The notes under the pieces: generated by a model | What the model was told of the DNA's origin: nothing | The model's database searches: none | The model's input: the letters and a program-made list of their open reading frames with translations, nothing else | DNA from: Butyrivibrio sp. | GTDB lineage: Bacteria; Bacillota_A; Clostridia; Lachnospirales; Lachnospiraceae | Assembly (NCBI GenBank): GCA_017996845.1 | Contig: JAGOGF010000007.1 | Coordinates: forward strand, 1 to 49,932 | DNA length: 49,932 bases | Direction of reading: 5' to 3' | Position numbers and translations under genes: made by a program | In this document: positions 16,025 through 26,334 of the stretch, piece after piece | How the letters are laid out: each line of letters starts with the position of its first letter | Position numbering within the stretch: position 1 is the stretch's first letter

Positions 16025-19000
16025 TCAAATTGCCGTAACAAATGCCTGCGCCAGATTAAAAAGCACCCGATCGGATATCTTTGTATCTGATCCCGCAATT
16101 GTCCTGTTGGTTCGGGAGCCATAAATAACAGCCATGTTATCCTTTTGAAAATCCAGTCTGGTTAACTGTGCAATATTTGATGCAAACCGCGTTTTAACCT
16201 GTTCACAGTAATTTCTGGTTTGCGGTGTAGCACCGTTTTCAACAGTCATGATACCACTTACAGTACCCTCTTTTACCTGCAGTGCAGTCGTAATATTTCC
16301 ATATTCCTGCGTATCAAGACTTGCTTCCACCTTAGAACCTGAAGTTTCATCCTGCTGCAATACGACATGCATGGATACAGTGTGTTCTCCTACCTGAACC
16401 GGGATTTCAAAGCTTCCCTTATCTGCCATTTCCTGTGCAATTGTAAGCTGCTTGTGCATAAGAGAAATAGCCTTCATATCTATATATGTGACATCCGTGT
16501 CGGATATGCTGTCATTCAGACAATCTGTCATTTTCTGAAGATCCGTTTTATAGGCATCTGTATAATCATCCGATTCTGTCAGCGCTGAAGTCAGATCCTG
16601 AATTATCCCATCTGCTTCTGTTTCACCTTCCAAATCAGTTTCCTTTGCCTGATCCCAGATTGTCCTGTCATTACTTTTTCTGGATGCCTGAAGTGCCTGC
16701 ATGGCTTCCAAATGATTTGCGCTAAGCGGAATATCTGTTTCTTTCAGTTCCTGACACGCTTCCTGTTTCTGATTATCCGCAAAGGCCTTTCGTATTTCAT
16801 TAAGCTGTACATCTTTCCAGTTTTTTTCAAGCGTTTGATCTGTATCTATTGTTTCCATCGCATCTGCCAGTTCAGTCAGTTCTGTGCTCTGGGAAACATC
16901 ACATTTTTTCAATTTTTCCGGTTCAATATTTTCGTACACCGAATCTGCTTTTGCACTGTAAAATATGAATGCGCTTTCTATCTGGTCTGAAATTGTCGGA
17001 ACATCGCTTTCTTTCTGTGTGATTCCGCCAAATGAATCATCTACTGTATAATCCATTCCTTTCGCAGTTGATTTCAGCGTTCTGTTTGCCGCCAGAAGAT
17101 TTCCAATTGTCATGTCCGCGCCTGTATTGAGTACCATTCCAATTGCGGCATCATCTGATTTTTGCAAAGAGTGAAACAGCCGGTATATTCCGATATAGGA
17201 TTCTTTTTCTTCAGAAGTTATATCGGATTGTTTATCCAATTTATAAAGAAATTTTTCGTATTTCTCATCCTGATTTTGTGACTGACTATTTCTATCATCC
17301 AGATTCTGATTCAATTCATCGAGTGTCATCTTAAGCGGATTTTGTCCATCACGAATCATCTGCAGCACAGCAGCAGGTTTTAATCTGTCGATCGTGGTAG
17401 TCAGCCTGGCATCCCATGCCTTTACCTGTTTAACATTTTCTGTCGTTATACTCATCTGGTTATAACCCAGAATTCTGACCGCACGCTGATTTTCTTCTGT
17501 CGGTTCTTCTCCCAGATCCTGCAAAATATCATTTACATTACGAAAGGCTTTATCGATCCGGTCTCCCAGATCGGTCCTGGGTTTTGTCATCAGTGCTTCA
17601 TAACTTTCCCCTGCCTTGTCACTGCCAAGCTTAAGCGTTAATGCTTTGTTATAAATTTCATCCAACGTATCAACTTTGAATTCATCTTTCAGCGCTCCGA
17701 CAATCGCCGCCGGAACAGATGGCATAAAGCTTATTTTCCCAATGGTTTCCTGATATTTCTCGCTCTTTTCAATAGCAATTGCTATTGTTTTTGAAGTCGA
17801 TATTTCATCTGTTTCATTACTCTTTTGCGTAAATATGCTTGCCTGTATTGAATTAGCTGCATCATTCAGTTTCGTGATCAGTTCTTCCATTGGTGCCGTA
17901 TTGATTTGATATCCGCTTTTGAGCAGTTTCAGATTTGTCTGAACTGACATGACAAGCCTTACTTCTTCTAATTGTTTTCTGGCATTTATGACATTTACGT
18001 CACTTACCTGTCCTTGATCATCTGTATTATCCGATTCTTTAATTTGTGTGCTGCCTGCTCCTGCTTCCTGTAGTTCTTTGCTATATGTTGATATTTTATC
18101 CTTTTCTGTTGACCTCTGGGCTGCTATCAGATTTTTCAGATTGACTTTTTCAGACTGCTGCAAAGAATCTTTGATTGCCTGATCCGTAATTTTATTTGTA
18201 TCGTTCTGAATATCTACTGCCTGCTGCAATAGACTTCTTGTATCTGTCAGATTCCCATCTGCCGCTTTTTTACCATCTGCAATTGCTGATATCCCGGCCT
18301 GAATAACTTTTTCTGCAGAAAGCGGAAATGTAACAGATTGAATATTCATTCCTCTTTTCAGATTTTCTGATGTAAGCGGTATATCATTTTGTATCAACCC
18401 TTTAGCCTGATCCAGTGCAGTATCATCATTTGTATCATATCCCGCTTCCTGAATCACCTGATTAATTTGTGGCATGAGCTGTTCCCAGTTAACAGCATCT
18501 GCTTTTCTGGCAAGATACCCATCGGTCTCCTGCGTATAAAAACCACTTCCGGATACTGTCTGTCCGTTTACACTATGGGAAGCCAGATACAAATTGTTAA
18601 CAGTCGGATCCATTTTATTTTCTATCATGTACGCGCATGCATTTTCAGAAGGTTTGGCTATTTCTTTTGCACATGCCAAAGCCCCCTGAACTCCCTGCAC
18701 ATTATCTGTTGTTGCAGGAACATCATTCTTCTGCAAATTCTGTATCAGCTCATTTGCATATGACTGACTTCCCGTAATTTTTGCCAACTGCTCTTTGCTG
18801 AGATCATCTGTAAAACCCGAAATATTTGTCCCTGATTCCACAAGCACTGCCTTAATTTTATCCAGAATCGTAACCGCAGTATCCGCATCCATATCACGTG
18901 GATCAAACCCGTCTTTCCGGGCCTGCTCATAATCTTCTTCAGACATTGTATTTGAAATTAAAACTTCATAATTCCTGTTCAGATCAACATCCATATCATC

Positions 19001-19219
19001 CGCTATTGAAGCAATCTCATTTTGCGAACGGCCTTTATCTGAATATATCTGTTCTTCCTTATTTGCTGACCCGGAAAAAACAGCCGCAGCCTGGCTGGTT
19101 TGCTCAAGTCTGCGGTTTTTGACAGTATTTTTGTTGTCTGAGATATCAGATACATTATCTGTGGAAATACTGCTTCCGTTATCTTTAATCTGATTCAAGT
19201 GCGAAAGATTAATATTCAT
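16025..19219 (-). CDS. DUF6240 flagellar-locus protein, large, FliK-like C-terminus
   Basis: This 1064-residue protein is acidic and mostly helical, with no signal peptide or membrane helix. It resembles the DUF6240 family. A short motif of the form (P/M)-x-T-x-(E/D)-N-L/V recurs near residues 167-176, 204-212, 280-289, 357-367, 590-600, 702-711 and 831-841, suggesting an internally repeated architecture. Residues 938-1000 (FEIPVQVGEHTVSMHVVL..., then VSGIMTVEN) have the alternating pattern of FliK/Flg_hook C-terminal domains. GAGG stands 5 nt before ATG. It is immediately upstream of flagellin. A hook-length or export-switch role is inference only. Confidence 0.75.
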   Translation of the reverse strand: MNINLSHLNQIKDNGSSISTDNVSDISDNKNTVKNRRLEQTSQAAAVFSGSANKEEQIYSDKGRSQNEIASIADDMDVDLNRNYEVLISNTMSEEDYEQARKDGFDPRDMDADTAVTILDKIKAVLVESGTNISGFTDDLSKEQLAKITGSQSYANELIQNLQKNDVPATTDNVQGVQGALACAKEIAKPSENACAYMIENKMDPTVNNLYLASHSVNGQTVSGSGFYTQETDGYLARKADAVNWEQLMPQINQVIQEAGYDTNDDTALDQAKGLIQNDIPLTSENLKRGMNIQSVTFPLSAEKVIQAGISAIADGKKAADGNLTDTRSLLQQAVDIQNDTNKITDQAIKDSLQQSEKVNLKNLIAAQRSTEKDKISTYSKELQEAGAGSTQIKESDNTDDQGQVSDVNVINARKQLEEVRLVMSVQTNLKLLKSGYQINTAPMEELITKLNDAANSIQASIFTQKSNETDEISTSKTIAIAIEKSEKYQETIGKISFMPSVPAAIVGALKDEFKVDTLDEIYNKALTLKLGSDKAGESYEALMTKPRTDLGDRIDKAFRNVNDILQDLGEEPTEENQRAVRILGYNQMSITTENVKQVKAWDARLTTTIDRLKPAAVLQMIRDGQNPLKMTLDELNQNLDDRNSQSQNQDEKYEKFLYKLDKQSDITSEEKESYIGIYRLFHSLQKSDDAAIGMVLNTGADMTIGNLLAANRTLKSTAKGMDYTVDDSFGGITQKESDVPTISDQIESAFIFYSAKADSVYENIEPEKLKKCDVSQSTELTELADAMETIDTDQTLEKNWKDVQLNEIRKAFADNQKQEACQELKETDIPLSANHLEAMQALQASRKSNDRTIWDQAKETDLEGETEADGIIQDLTSALTESDDYTDAYKTDLQKMTDCLNDSISDTDVTYIDMKAISLMHKQLTIAQEMADKGSFEIPVQVGEHTVSMHVVLQQDETSGSKVEASLDTQEYGNITTALQVKEGTVSGIMTVENGATPQTRNYCEQVKTRFASNIAQLTRLDFQKDNMAVIYGSRTNRTIAGSDTKISDRVLFNLAQAFVTAI

Positions 19220-19267
19220 AAAAACCTCATATCATTTCACGTGATTATAATTAATACCATATTTATC

Positions 19268-19300
19268 AAAAAAGGTAGCAGATATCCTCTGCTACCTTTT
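19268..19300 (-). terminator. Terminator of the glgB transcript
   Basis: A perfect 13-bp stem (19270-19282 with 19288-19300, AAAAGGTAGCAGA and its complement) with a 5-nt loop ends in a T-run on the minus strand, just after the glgB stop. A perfect -10-like TATAAT at 19244-19249 follows, but the nearest -35-like TTGATA is only 14 bp away and overlaps the terminator tail, so no firm promoter is called for the flagellin unit. Confidence 0.82.
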
Positions 19301-19311
19301 ATTTCGGTATA

Positions 19312-21297
19312 TTACTTCTTTTTCTTAACCTTTACTTCTCTGTGCTTTCCATCTGATTCGATCGGAATACAGGTTCTCTTACTTTCTTTCTGTGGATCCT
19401 GAAACAGAAAAAGCTCTGCTCCAAAGGGTGGTAATGGAAAACTGATGCTGTAATTCTTATAATCACATAAACCTGAAACCGCTTTTATCTCACTCGGAAT
19501 ATTGCCGCCGTTGCCACCAAATTTACGATCTGTACTGTCAAGCAAATGCATATAGATTCCTGAAAATGGAACCCCAACTCTGAAATCGCTTCTTTCTATC
19601 GGCGTAAAATTGAAAACGAATAGTATATTGTCTTTGCCGTTGATCGCACGTCTGTAAAAACTGTAAATACTACGGTCAGAATCATTGGCATTAATCCATT
19701 CGAAACCTCCCCAGTCATTATCAACCTCATAGAATGCAGGATATTTTCTGTATAATGTAAGCAAACTACTGACATATTCTTTCATTCCACGATTCAACCT
19801 GTTTTTAAGCAGATACCAGTCAAGCTCCCTCTGCTCACTCCACTCACGCTCCTGTGCAAAATCCTGTCCCATAAATAACAGTTTTTTACCTGAATGTCCA
19901 AACATAAAGGTATAGCCAAGGCGGAGATTAGCATATTTGTCTTCCTGATACCCTGGCATTTTTTCAACCATTGAGCACTTCAGGTGGACAACTTCATCAT
20001 GTGAAAGGGGCAAAATATAATTCTCTGCACTGTTATATGTCATTGCAAAAGTCAACATATGATGTGCACCACTGCGAAAAAGCGGATCCAGCTTCATATA
20101 CTCACAGAAATCATGCATCCATCCCATATTCCATTTAAATGTAAAGCCAAGGCCTTCCCCGCCTATTGCGCCCGTAACATTTGGCCATGCTGTCGACTCC
20201 TCAGCAATTGTCAGTACATCCGGATATGCTCCGCGTACAACACTGTTAAGATGCTTAAAAAACTCTATTGCAGCAAGGTTTTTATTTCCGCCGTATTGAT
20301 TCGGCACCCATTCTCCGTCTTTTTTGCCATAATCCAGATAGAGCATAGATGCAACTGCATCTACACGTAGACCATCAACATGAAATTCTCTGATCCAGAA
20401 AAGTGCATTCGCAATCAGAAAATTTCTGACTTCATTTTTTTCCAGATTGAATATTTTGGTTCCCCAGTCAGGATGCTCTCCTTTTCTGGGATCCTGATCC
20501 TCATAGATACAACGTCCGTCAAAACATCCTAGTCCATGTGCATCTGTCGCAAAATGAGCAGGTACCCAGTCAAGAATAACACCAATTCCATTCTGATGCA
20601 GTTTATTGACCAGATACATAAAATCTGCAGGTTCCCCATATCGGGACGTTGGAGCATAATATCCGGTAACCTGATATCCCCATGAACCATCATACGGATG
20701 CTCTGCTATGCCGATCAGCTCTATGTGTGTATAATGCATTTCCTTCAGATATTCTACAATTTTATCCGCAAATTCGTTGTAGCTGTAAAACCCATCCTCA
20801 GTCCCATCCTGATGTTTCATCCATGACCCGATATGACATTCATAGATTGCAACCGGCTGTCGATTAATGTCCTTCCCAGTTATATTTTCATACCATTTCG
20901 CATCCGACCATTTGAATTTGGTCAAATCTGTTGTCCTGGATGCTGTACCTGGACGCAGCTCTGCGTAATTGGCATAAGGATCCGCTTTATATAGTTTGTT
21001 CCCGTCTGCAGTTGTGATCAGATATTTGTATAGTTCTCCGATTCCTACGCCCGGAATAAAAAGTGTATAAATTCCTGCTGACTTTGATTTTTTCATCTGG
21101 TACTGCGCTTCATTCCACCCATTAAATGATCCGATCACAGCCACCTGTGCAGCATTTGGTGCCCATACAGCAAAGAACATCCCCTTTTTTCCATTCTCTG
21201 TTGCACAATGCGCCCCTAGTTTTTTATATATTTCATAATGCGTGCCCTGCCCAAAAAGATACTCATCATCCTCCGAAATAAACACTTTACGATCCAT
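19312..21297 (-). CDS. glgB: 1,4-alpha-glucan branching enzyme
   Basis: This 661-residue GH13 enzyme makes alpha-1,6 branches in glycogen. It has an N-terminal carbohydrate-binding module (FFAVWAPNAAQVAVIGSFNGW, residues 42-62) and a catalytic barrel with nucleophile D313 (DGLRVDAVASM), acid/base E366 (TIAEEST) and D434 (LSHDEVVH). The ATG used follows GGGGGTGCGGG; a frame 12 codons longer starts without a good site. It lies 13 bp after the TPR/pseudo-AAA gene, sharing that promoter. The C-terminal tail is unusually lysine-rich (EVKVKKKK). No other glycogen genes are in the window. Confidence 0.95.
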   Translation of the reverse strand: MDRKVFISEDDEYLFGQGTHYEIYKKLGAHCATENGKKGMFFAVWAPNAAQVAVIGSFNGWNEAQYQMKKSKSAGIYTLFIPGVGIGELYKYLITTADGNKLYKADPYANYAELRPGTASRTTDLTKFKWSDAKWYENITGKDINRQPVAIYECHIGSWMKHQDGTEDGFYSYNEFADKIVEYLKEMHYTHIELIGIAEHPYDGSWGYQVTGYYAPTSRYGEPADFMYLVNKLHQNGIGVILDWVPAHFATDAHGLGCFDGRCIYEDQDPRKGEHPDWGTKIFNLEKNEVRNFLIANALFWIREFHVDGLRVDAVASMLYLDYGKKDGEWVPNQYGGNKNLAAIEFFKHLNSVVRGAYPDVLTIAEESTAWPNVTGAIGGEGLGFTFKWNMGWMHDFCEYMKLDPLFRSGAHHMLTFAMTYNSAENYILPLSHDEVVHLKCSMVEKMPGYQEDKYANLRLGYTFMFGHSGKKLLFMGQDFAQEREWSEQRELDWYLLKNRLNRGMKEYVSSLLTLYRKYPAFYEVDNDWGGFEWINANDSDRSIYSFYRRAINGKDNILFVFNFTPIERSDFRVGVPFSGIYMHLLDSTDRKFGGNGGNIPSEIKAVSGLCDYKNYSISFPLPPFGAELFLFQDPQKESKRTCIPIESDGKHREVKVKKKK

Positions 21298-21310
21298 ATG
21301 CCCGCACCCC

Positions 21311-24175
21311 CTAATGCATGAAGTCTTTCTCACGAAGAATAATCATGTCTTCTTCATCATATCTTTTATTAAAGAGAATATCGAAAAAGTGTCCTGCTGA
21401 TCTCTTATCGGCATAATATATTGCATCATCCACAATATCTTTCACTTCTGATATTGTCACCTCATGATCAAGTGTCTGCATATCCTCAATTCTGGTATGC
21501 AGTGCCAGTATTCCAAAATTATCTATTGTATATTCTTTTTCAAGTGCATATTGCTTTGCATATGCAACAAGCGCATCATCATCCAATGCTTCAATATCCA
21601 CTCTGACGTTAAAACTTTCTTTGAGTTCCGGATGCTTTTTCAGCATGCGATCCATGTCCGTTCGAGAATCTTCCAGAATTACAATAATACTCCTGTTTTC
21701 CTGCTGCAGTGCCTTCTGCAATGATAGAATCGTGTCGCTCTTCATATCCGTAGCCCGTTGAACAATTAATGCTCCGCCTGAAAGCTTTTCTATAATCCCT
21801 TCAATACTTTTATGATTCAATGCTTCCGCTGTGATTTTCGCAACTTTTCCGGAAAATGCAGGATCAGATGTCTGTACTGAACGGATCAATCCTTTTGCAA
21901 GCGAAATAGTACCCGCCCCCTCTGCTCCTGTCACAATTGCATTATTGGTGCCCGGCGTGATACTAAGACTGTCAATTGCGCGGATAATCTGTCTTCTAGA
22001 CTTGCGGTGATGAATATACGGCCCGAACAATTCCTTCTCTTCCGGGGTCATAACCCGTACGCGATTATCCATTTCCTTTATTTCCGGATCATTCAGAAGC
22101 GGCTCCGTCTGCTCCTTTTCTTCTTCCTGCTCTTTTGTAATGTCAGCTTCCGCAATGGAATTCTCACCATCTTTCATTTCAGAAGCTTTTTCGCTGCTTA
22201 CTTCTTCCAAAGCCTCAATTTGTTCTGGCAATTCATTTTCCGCTTGCGCAATGGTACTCTCGTTTATATTTTCGCTGTCTGCATTTTCTTCATCCGCTGA
22301 AGCTTCTGCCTCTTTTTCTGTTTCTGGCCCCCCAACATCCGAATTTTCTTCTATCTCCTCATTCGATTGGACCGCTTTACTTTCTGTTTCTTCAGCTGTC
22401 GTATTGTCTGTTTCCGCATTCTCTTTTGCAGAATCTTCCTCCGTGTTCTCTGATTCAGGATTTTCTTTCTCCAAATCAGAAATATCTGCTGTGGGATCTT
22501 CTCCCAGTTCCAACTCCTGTATTTCAGAATCCGCCTGCTCCACTTTGCCTGCAAGAACATACGGCTCCGCAGACTCATCCGGTACGATTACATTTGCGCT
22601 GTTTACCGGCTGTTTTATCTCCCCGAAAGTCTTCTTTTCTCTTTCTTTGCGTAATGCTTCCGCAACCGCTTTTTCAATTCGGATTTGAAGGTCAGCCTTT
22701 GCCTTCTCATCAAATGCAGCAAACATATCACTTGTTTCATCTGCTACGCGCTGTCGAACTTCGCGCATTTGCCTCTCCTGCTGCTCTCTTTTGATTCTGG
22801 TCATTATATCACCGATACTGATCTGTCCGGTAATCTGTTTTTCTACCATCTTATCTTCAGGCACAACCAGGCTGATCTGTCCATCATAATCCTGCGCCAG
22901 CATCTTATCAAAATGGCTTTCTCCACTTCCACGACTTGGACGTACAACCGCTCCCGGTCTTTCCTCCTGCATAGGATCACTATCTTCGGTATCATAATCT
23001 TCCTGCGGTGAAGGTATTGCATTTGCAAAAGTCATCTGTCCATCACTTTGCTGCAGCTGATAATGCTCCTTTACTATTTCTGTATCAGACGATCCTGCTT
23101 TATATGCAGCAGCACTCTCGTTGTCCTCATAAAATAATTCCTGCATCATAGGTCTGCACATCGGTTCCGTTTGTGCAGTAAAAAGTTCTTCTGTTTCAAA
23201 GCTTTCAACTCGCTGCTCGTGATCTGGTTCTTCCTTCATGTATGGCGGAGTCTGACCATTCTGGGTTTTCATTTCCCTATCGCTTCCCTGCAGATCTCCC
23301 ATGATTTCTTTCATACTTTCTGCAATTGCTTTTTGCAGATTGATTGTATCAAACCGATTTCCATACTCCGGTATCCTGGAAAAAGCATCCTTTGTTTCTC
23401 CGTTTGCTTCTGTCATCTGCGCAGCAGCTGCTACTTTCTCTGCCTCCTGCGGATTATCATACATTTCTTTCGTATGCTGTTGTATTTCTTCTGATTCTTC
23501 AACACCGATTACATCTTTTTCCTCTTCTTCAAGTGTTTTTTCATCCACTTTTCCTATCGTTCCGGCCTTATACCTCATATAACTTGCCTGCTGTTCCTCT
23601 GATAAAGGTGTATGCAGCATCTTAAGTTCAAGTGCTTTCATGACATACTTTCCTTCGCCAAACCAGAGATACATTTCATCACATTCTTCTATGCATTCTG
23701 TTGCCAGTCCTACCCGATGATAAAGATATGCCAGCTGATATGCCCACTTTTCCCTGTAATCATGCTTTTTCAGTTCTTCCAGAACGGCAATTCGCTCTTC
23801 AAGACTTACATCCTGTGCTTCATACAATTTGTACTGCAGAATGTAACGTCCCGTATCTCTTGGGGCAATTCGAACAAATTCCTTGTAATATTCCACCGCC
23901 TGAACAAACTCTCCCATCTTAACGGAAAGTTCACACAAAGAATAAACGATTGATCTTCCGTCCGGATATCTCTCATATGCCATCTGGAGAATTTCTTTGC
24001 TCTCCTCAAAGCGTCTGTTTATTTTATATAAATCACTGATGGTACATAGCATTGTCACGCTTTTTACACGTTTCCAGTCAATAGAATCAGCTATCTTAAC
24101 TGCATCTGCATATTTTCCTTCACTGATCAGTGCTTTTATCTCATCCGCACGGATTTTATATTCATATTTATCCAA
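21311..24175 (-). CDS. TPR protein with acidic linker and pseudo-AAA+ domain
   Basis: This 954-residue protein has three parts. TPR-like helical repeats fill roughly residues 1-220. A long disordered, Glu-rich linker spans about 225-710. A C-terminal domain (about 725-954) looks like an AAA+ module of the CbbX/SpoVK kind but has a broken Walker [14 protein letters not shown], with no GKT lysine. Its Walker B position (ALIVQRATD) also lacks DE. Start: TTG after AGAGGTGG, 5 nt away. An upstream ATG giving 24 more residues is excluded because it coincides with the -35 box of the promoter. It is likely a scaffold rather than an ATPase; its link to glgB is positional. Confidence 0.78.
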   Translation of the reverse strand: MDKYEYKIRADEIKALISEGKYADAVKIADSIDWKRVKSVTMLCTISDLYKINRRFEESKEILQMAYERYPDGRSIVYSLCELSVKMGEFVQAVEYYKEFVRIAPRDTGRYILQYKLYEAQDVSLEERIAVLEELKKHDYREKWAYQLAYLYHRVGLATECIEECDEMYLWFGEGKYVMKALELKMLHTPLSEEQQASYMRYKAGTIGKVDEKTLEEEEKDVIGVEESEEIQQHTKEMYDNPQEAEKVAAAAQMTEANGETKDAFSRIPEYGNRFDTINLQKAIAESMKEIMGDLQGSDREMKTQNGQTPPYMKEEPDHEQRVESFETEELFTAQTEPMCRPMMQELFYEDNESAAAYKAGSSDTEIVKEHYQLQQSDGQMTFANAIPSPQEDYDTEDSDPMQEERPGAVVRPSRGSGESHFDKMLAQDYDGQISLVVPEDKMVEKQITGQISIGDIMTRIKREQQERQMREVRQRVADETSDMFAAFDEKAKADLQIRIEKAVAEALRKEREKKTFGEIKQPVNSANVIVPDESAEPYVLAGKVEQADSEIQELELGEDPTADISDLEKENPESENTEEDSAKENAETDNTTAEETESKAVQSNEEIEENSDVGGPETEKEAEASADEENADSENINESTIAQAENELPEQIEALEEVSSEKASEMKDGENSIAEADITKEQEEEKEQTEPLLNDPEIKEMDNRVRVMTPEEKELFGPYIHHRKSRRQIIRAIDSLSITPGTNNAIVTGAEGAGTISLAKGLIRSVQTSDPAFSGKVAKITAEALNHKSIEGIIEKLSGGALIVQRATDMKSDTILSLQKALQQENRSIIVILEDSRTDMDRMLKKHPELKESFNVRVDIEALDDDALVAYAKQYALEKEYTIDNFGILALHTRIEDMQTLDHEVTISEVKDIVDDAIYYADKRSAGHFFDILFNKRYDEEDMIILREKDFMH

Positions 24176-24218
24176 AATATCCACCTCTTTTGGGATAATT
24201 CCACTATATCTGGTGTTA

Positions 24219-24247
24219 AGTTTATCATACGCCCATATCAATGTCAA
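24219..24247 (-). promoter_or_regulatory. Promoter of the TPR protein-glgB unit
   Basis: A perfect -35 TTGACA (24242-24247) and -10 TAAACT (24219-24224) have a 17-bp spacer on the minus strand. Transcription would start near 24212, after the ATG of the longer open frame at 24247. This independently supports the TTG start at 24175 for the TPR gene. Confidence 0.72.
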
Positions 24248-24295
24248 AACCGTACAGAGCGGCGTTTCCGCTGCAGAACAGGAATTAGCCTGACA

Positions 24296-25168
24296 TTATT
24301 TCTTTTTTTCTAAAAGCAGAATATCTGATAATGCAGCAAACTGTTCCAGCGATAATGCTTCTCCTCTTACATCTGCGGGTAAAGAAAGCCGTGACAAAGC
24401 CTGTACCACCTGTTCCCTTTCAACCTGCAACGTCGGCATATGTGAAACTGCATTTGCAAGTGTCTTTCTCCTCTGCGCAAATGCCGCCTTGATCACTTCA
24501 AACATATGCGCCTCATCTTGTACTTCCACCGGCGGCTTCAGATAACGGGTTAACCTGATTACTGCCGATTCCACTCCGGGCTGCGGGATAAAACTTGACG
24601 GAGGTACCTTTGCGATAATTTCAGGTTTGGAATAATACTGTACTGCAAGTGAAAGCGCACCATATTCCCTCGATCCCGGTCCCATCTGCATACGGTCTGC
24701 AACCTCTTTCTGTACCATTACCGTAATTGAAAGAAGCGGCACATCGCTTTCAAAAAGTTTCATAATAATTGGCGTTGTAATATAGTATGGAAGATTCGCA
24801 ACCACTTTAACAGGTTGTCCCTGGTTTCTTTCCGCAACAATCTGTGGAATCGAAACTTTCAGAATGTCTTTATTTATCAGTGTTACATTATCATAGGCAG
24901 CTAATGTGTCATGCAAAATCGGAATCAGTGCCTTGTCAATTTCCACTGCAACAACTTCACGCGCTTTTTCTGCAAGATACTGCGTCATTGTCCCAATTCC
25001 CGGGCCAATTTCAAGCACACAATCATTTGAGGAGATTCCCGCTGCATCCACAATCTGTCTTAAGACTTCTTCATCAATGAGAAAATTCTGTCCGAATTTT
25101 TTCTGAATGTTCAGATGGTATTTTTTTACTATTTCCAGCGTTCCTGCCGGATTTCCGAGATATGCCAT
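24296..25168 (-). CDS. rsmA: 16S rRNA (adenine1518-N6/adenine1519-N6)-dimethyltransferase
   Basis: RsmA/KsgA (290 residues) dimethylates two adjacent adenines in the 3' hairpin of 16S rRNA late in 30S assembly. The N-terminal QKKFGQNFLID motif, SAM-binding EIGPGIGTMTQYL and catalytic NLPYYIT are all present. Near the C-terminus, AAFAQRRKTLANAV is the family hallmark. It lies 57 bp after the tatD gene in the usual Firmicutes tatD-rsmA order (rnmV, often found between them, is absent here). Loss of this enzyme is known to confer kasugamycin resistance. Confidence 0.96.
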   Translation of the reverse strand: MAYLGNPAGTLEIVKKYHLNIQKKFGQNFLIDEEVLRQIVDAAGISSNDCVLEIGPGIGTMTQYLAEKAREVVAVEIDKALIPILHDTLAAYDNVTLINKDILKVSIPQIVAERNQGQPVKVVANLPYYITTPIIMKLFESDVPLLSITVMVQKEVADRMQMGPGSREYGALSLAVQYYSKPEIIAKVPPSSFIPQPGVESAVIRLTRYLKPPVEVQDEAHMFEVIKAAFAQRRKTLANAVSHMPTLQVEREQVVQALSRLSLPADVRGEALSLEQFAALSDILLLEKKK

Positions 25169-25225
25169 ATTAGCTGTTACCTTTCTGGATATATCTGTAT
25201 AAAATTGTTTTTACGCAGATATTTT

Positions 25226-25993
25226 TTATTCTATGTGATACATCTTTTTTGCATTCTGCTGCGTAATTTCTATTATTTCATCATATTCCATCTGCTTAAT
25301 CTGCGCTATAGCTTTTACAACATATGGCAGGTTCAGCGATGTATTTCTGCTCCCCCGAACAGGTTCAGGCGCAAGATAAGGGCAGTCAGTTTCAAGTAAA
25401 ATTCTGTCAATCGGAGCATATTCGACCACTTCCTTTAGCTTATGTGCATTTTTAAAAGTCAGTACCCCTCCGATTCCCAAGTAAAATCCCATATTCAGAT
25501 ACTCTCTTGCAATCTCCCTACCATAAGAGAAGCAGTGTATATCTCCTCCAATATTTTCTGCATGTACGGAATGCATCACATCAAGTGTATCCTTTGCGGC
25601 ATCTCTTGAGTGAACCACAATAGGAAGTTTTCTTTTTCCTGCAAGTTCCATCTGCCTGGAAAACCACTTCTTTTGAATATCGCGTGATGGTTCCGGATAA
25701 TGGTAATCCAAGCCAATCTCTCCAATTGCGATTACCTTTGGTTCAATACTTTTCTCCTCGATCCATGTAAAATTTGTTTCATCCAGTTCCTGCGTTTCAC
25801 TTGGATGTACTCCGATCACCGCATATAGGAAATCATACTGATGTGCCAAATCCAGTACCTGCTCAATTGATTTCAAATCAGAGGCTGCATCTGCTACCAT
25901 TCCAATTCCGGACTGTCTGAGCTTTCCCAAAAGCTCTGCTCTGTCTATATCAAACTGCACATCTTCATAATGTGCATGCGTATCGAAAATCAT
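25226..25993 (-). CDS. TatD family metal-dependent deoxyribonuclease
   Basis: This 255-residue amidohydrolase-fold protein has the metal ligands of TatD: FDTHAHYED at the start, EIGLDYH with the bridging glutamate, HSRDA, HCFSYG and ETDCPYLAPEP. TatD enzymes have 3'-5' exonuclease or DNase activity and act in DNA repair or turnover. The ATG after AGGAG is used; a frame 14 codons longer has no better site. It is the first gene before rsmA and is divergent from tRNA-Lys. No clear promoter was found in the 200 bp upstream. Confidence 0.93.
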   Translation of the reverse strand: MIFDTHAHYEDVQFDIDRAELLGKLRQSGIGMVADAASDLKSIEQVLDLAHQYDFLYAVIGVHPSETQELDETNFTWIEEKSIEPKVIAIGEIGLDYHYPEPSRDIQKKWFSRQMELAGKRKLPIVVHSRDAAKDTLDVMHSVHAENIGGDIHCFSYGREIAREYLNMGFYLGIGGVLTFKNAHKLKEVVEYAPIDRILLETDCPYLAPEPVRGSRNTSLNLPYVVKAIAQIKQMEYDEIIEITQQNAKKMYHIE

Positions 25994-26140
25994 TTTTCTC
26001 CTCATTTCTGATTTGCTCATTACTCTGTTATACAAATGTTCAAAATCGTGAATATATACAAAATATCATACTATAAAGCCTCTCGCAATGCAGCATTCCG
26101 TAAAAAAAGTTTGATTTCGGATTTTTTTTTGAAAAAGGGG

Positions 26141-26169
26141 TTGCAAACTGATTCTCAATGTAGTAAGAT
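26141..26169 (+). promoter_or_regulatory. Promoter of tRNA-Lys
   Basis: A -35 TTGCAA (26141-26146) and a -10 TAAGAT (26164-26169) have a 17-bp spacer, 30 bp before the tRNA. Between them and the tRNA an inverted repeat TTGTCG (26175-26180) / CGACAA (26190-26195) lies in the transcribed leader. Confidence 0.62.
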
Positions 26170-26198
26170 ACCACTTGTCGCTAATGATACGACAAAAT

Positions 26199-26271
26199 GC
26201 GCTGCTAGCTCAGTTGGTAGAGCACCTGACTCTTAATCAGGTTGTCCAGGGTTCGAGACCCTGGCAGCGCA
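26199..26271 (+). tRNA. tRNA-Lys (anticodon CTT)
   Basis: This is a 73-nt canonical cloverleaf. The acceptor stem is GCGCTGC/GCAGCGC with discriminator A, the D-arm contains AGCTCAGTTGGTAGAGC, and the anticodon stem CCTGA/TCAGG holds the loop CTCTTAA with anticodon CTT. The T-arm is CAGGG-TTCGAGA-CCCTG. CCA is not encoded. It has its own promoter and terminator. Confidence 0.96.
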
Positions 26272-26276
26272 TGCCG

Positions 26277-26324
26277 AGTACTGTTTTCGTAGGTATATCC
26301 TATGGGGATGGTACTTTTTATTTT
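26277..26324 (+). terminator. Terminator of tRNA-Lys
   Basis: AGTAC (26277-26281) pairs with GTACT (26311-26315), with further G-U-containing pairing and an inner TAGG/CCTA stem, followed by TTTTTATTTT. It lies 6 nt after the tRNA. The stem is imperfect but the position and T-run fit. Confidence 0.6.
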
Positions 26325-26334
26325 GTATAAAAAC

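Noticed and set aside
19244..19269. Promoter of the DUF6240-flagellin unit (TTGATA/TATAAT)
   Set aside because: The spacing is only 14 bp and the -35 box overlaps the glgB terminator tail; no sigma-28 pattern was seen either.
24176..24247. 24-codon N-terminal extension of the TPR protein
   Set aside because: It coincides with the -35 to -10 region of a strong promoter, and a TTG with a good ribosome site follows.
26036..26236. 66-codon plus-strand frame
   Set aside because: It runs through the promoter of and into the tRNA-Lys gene.
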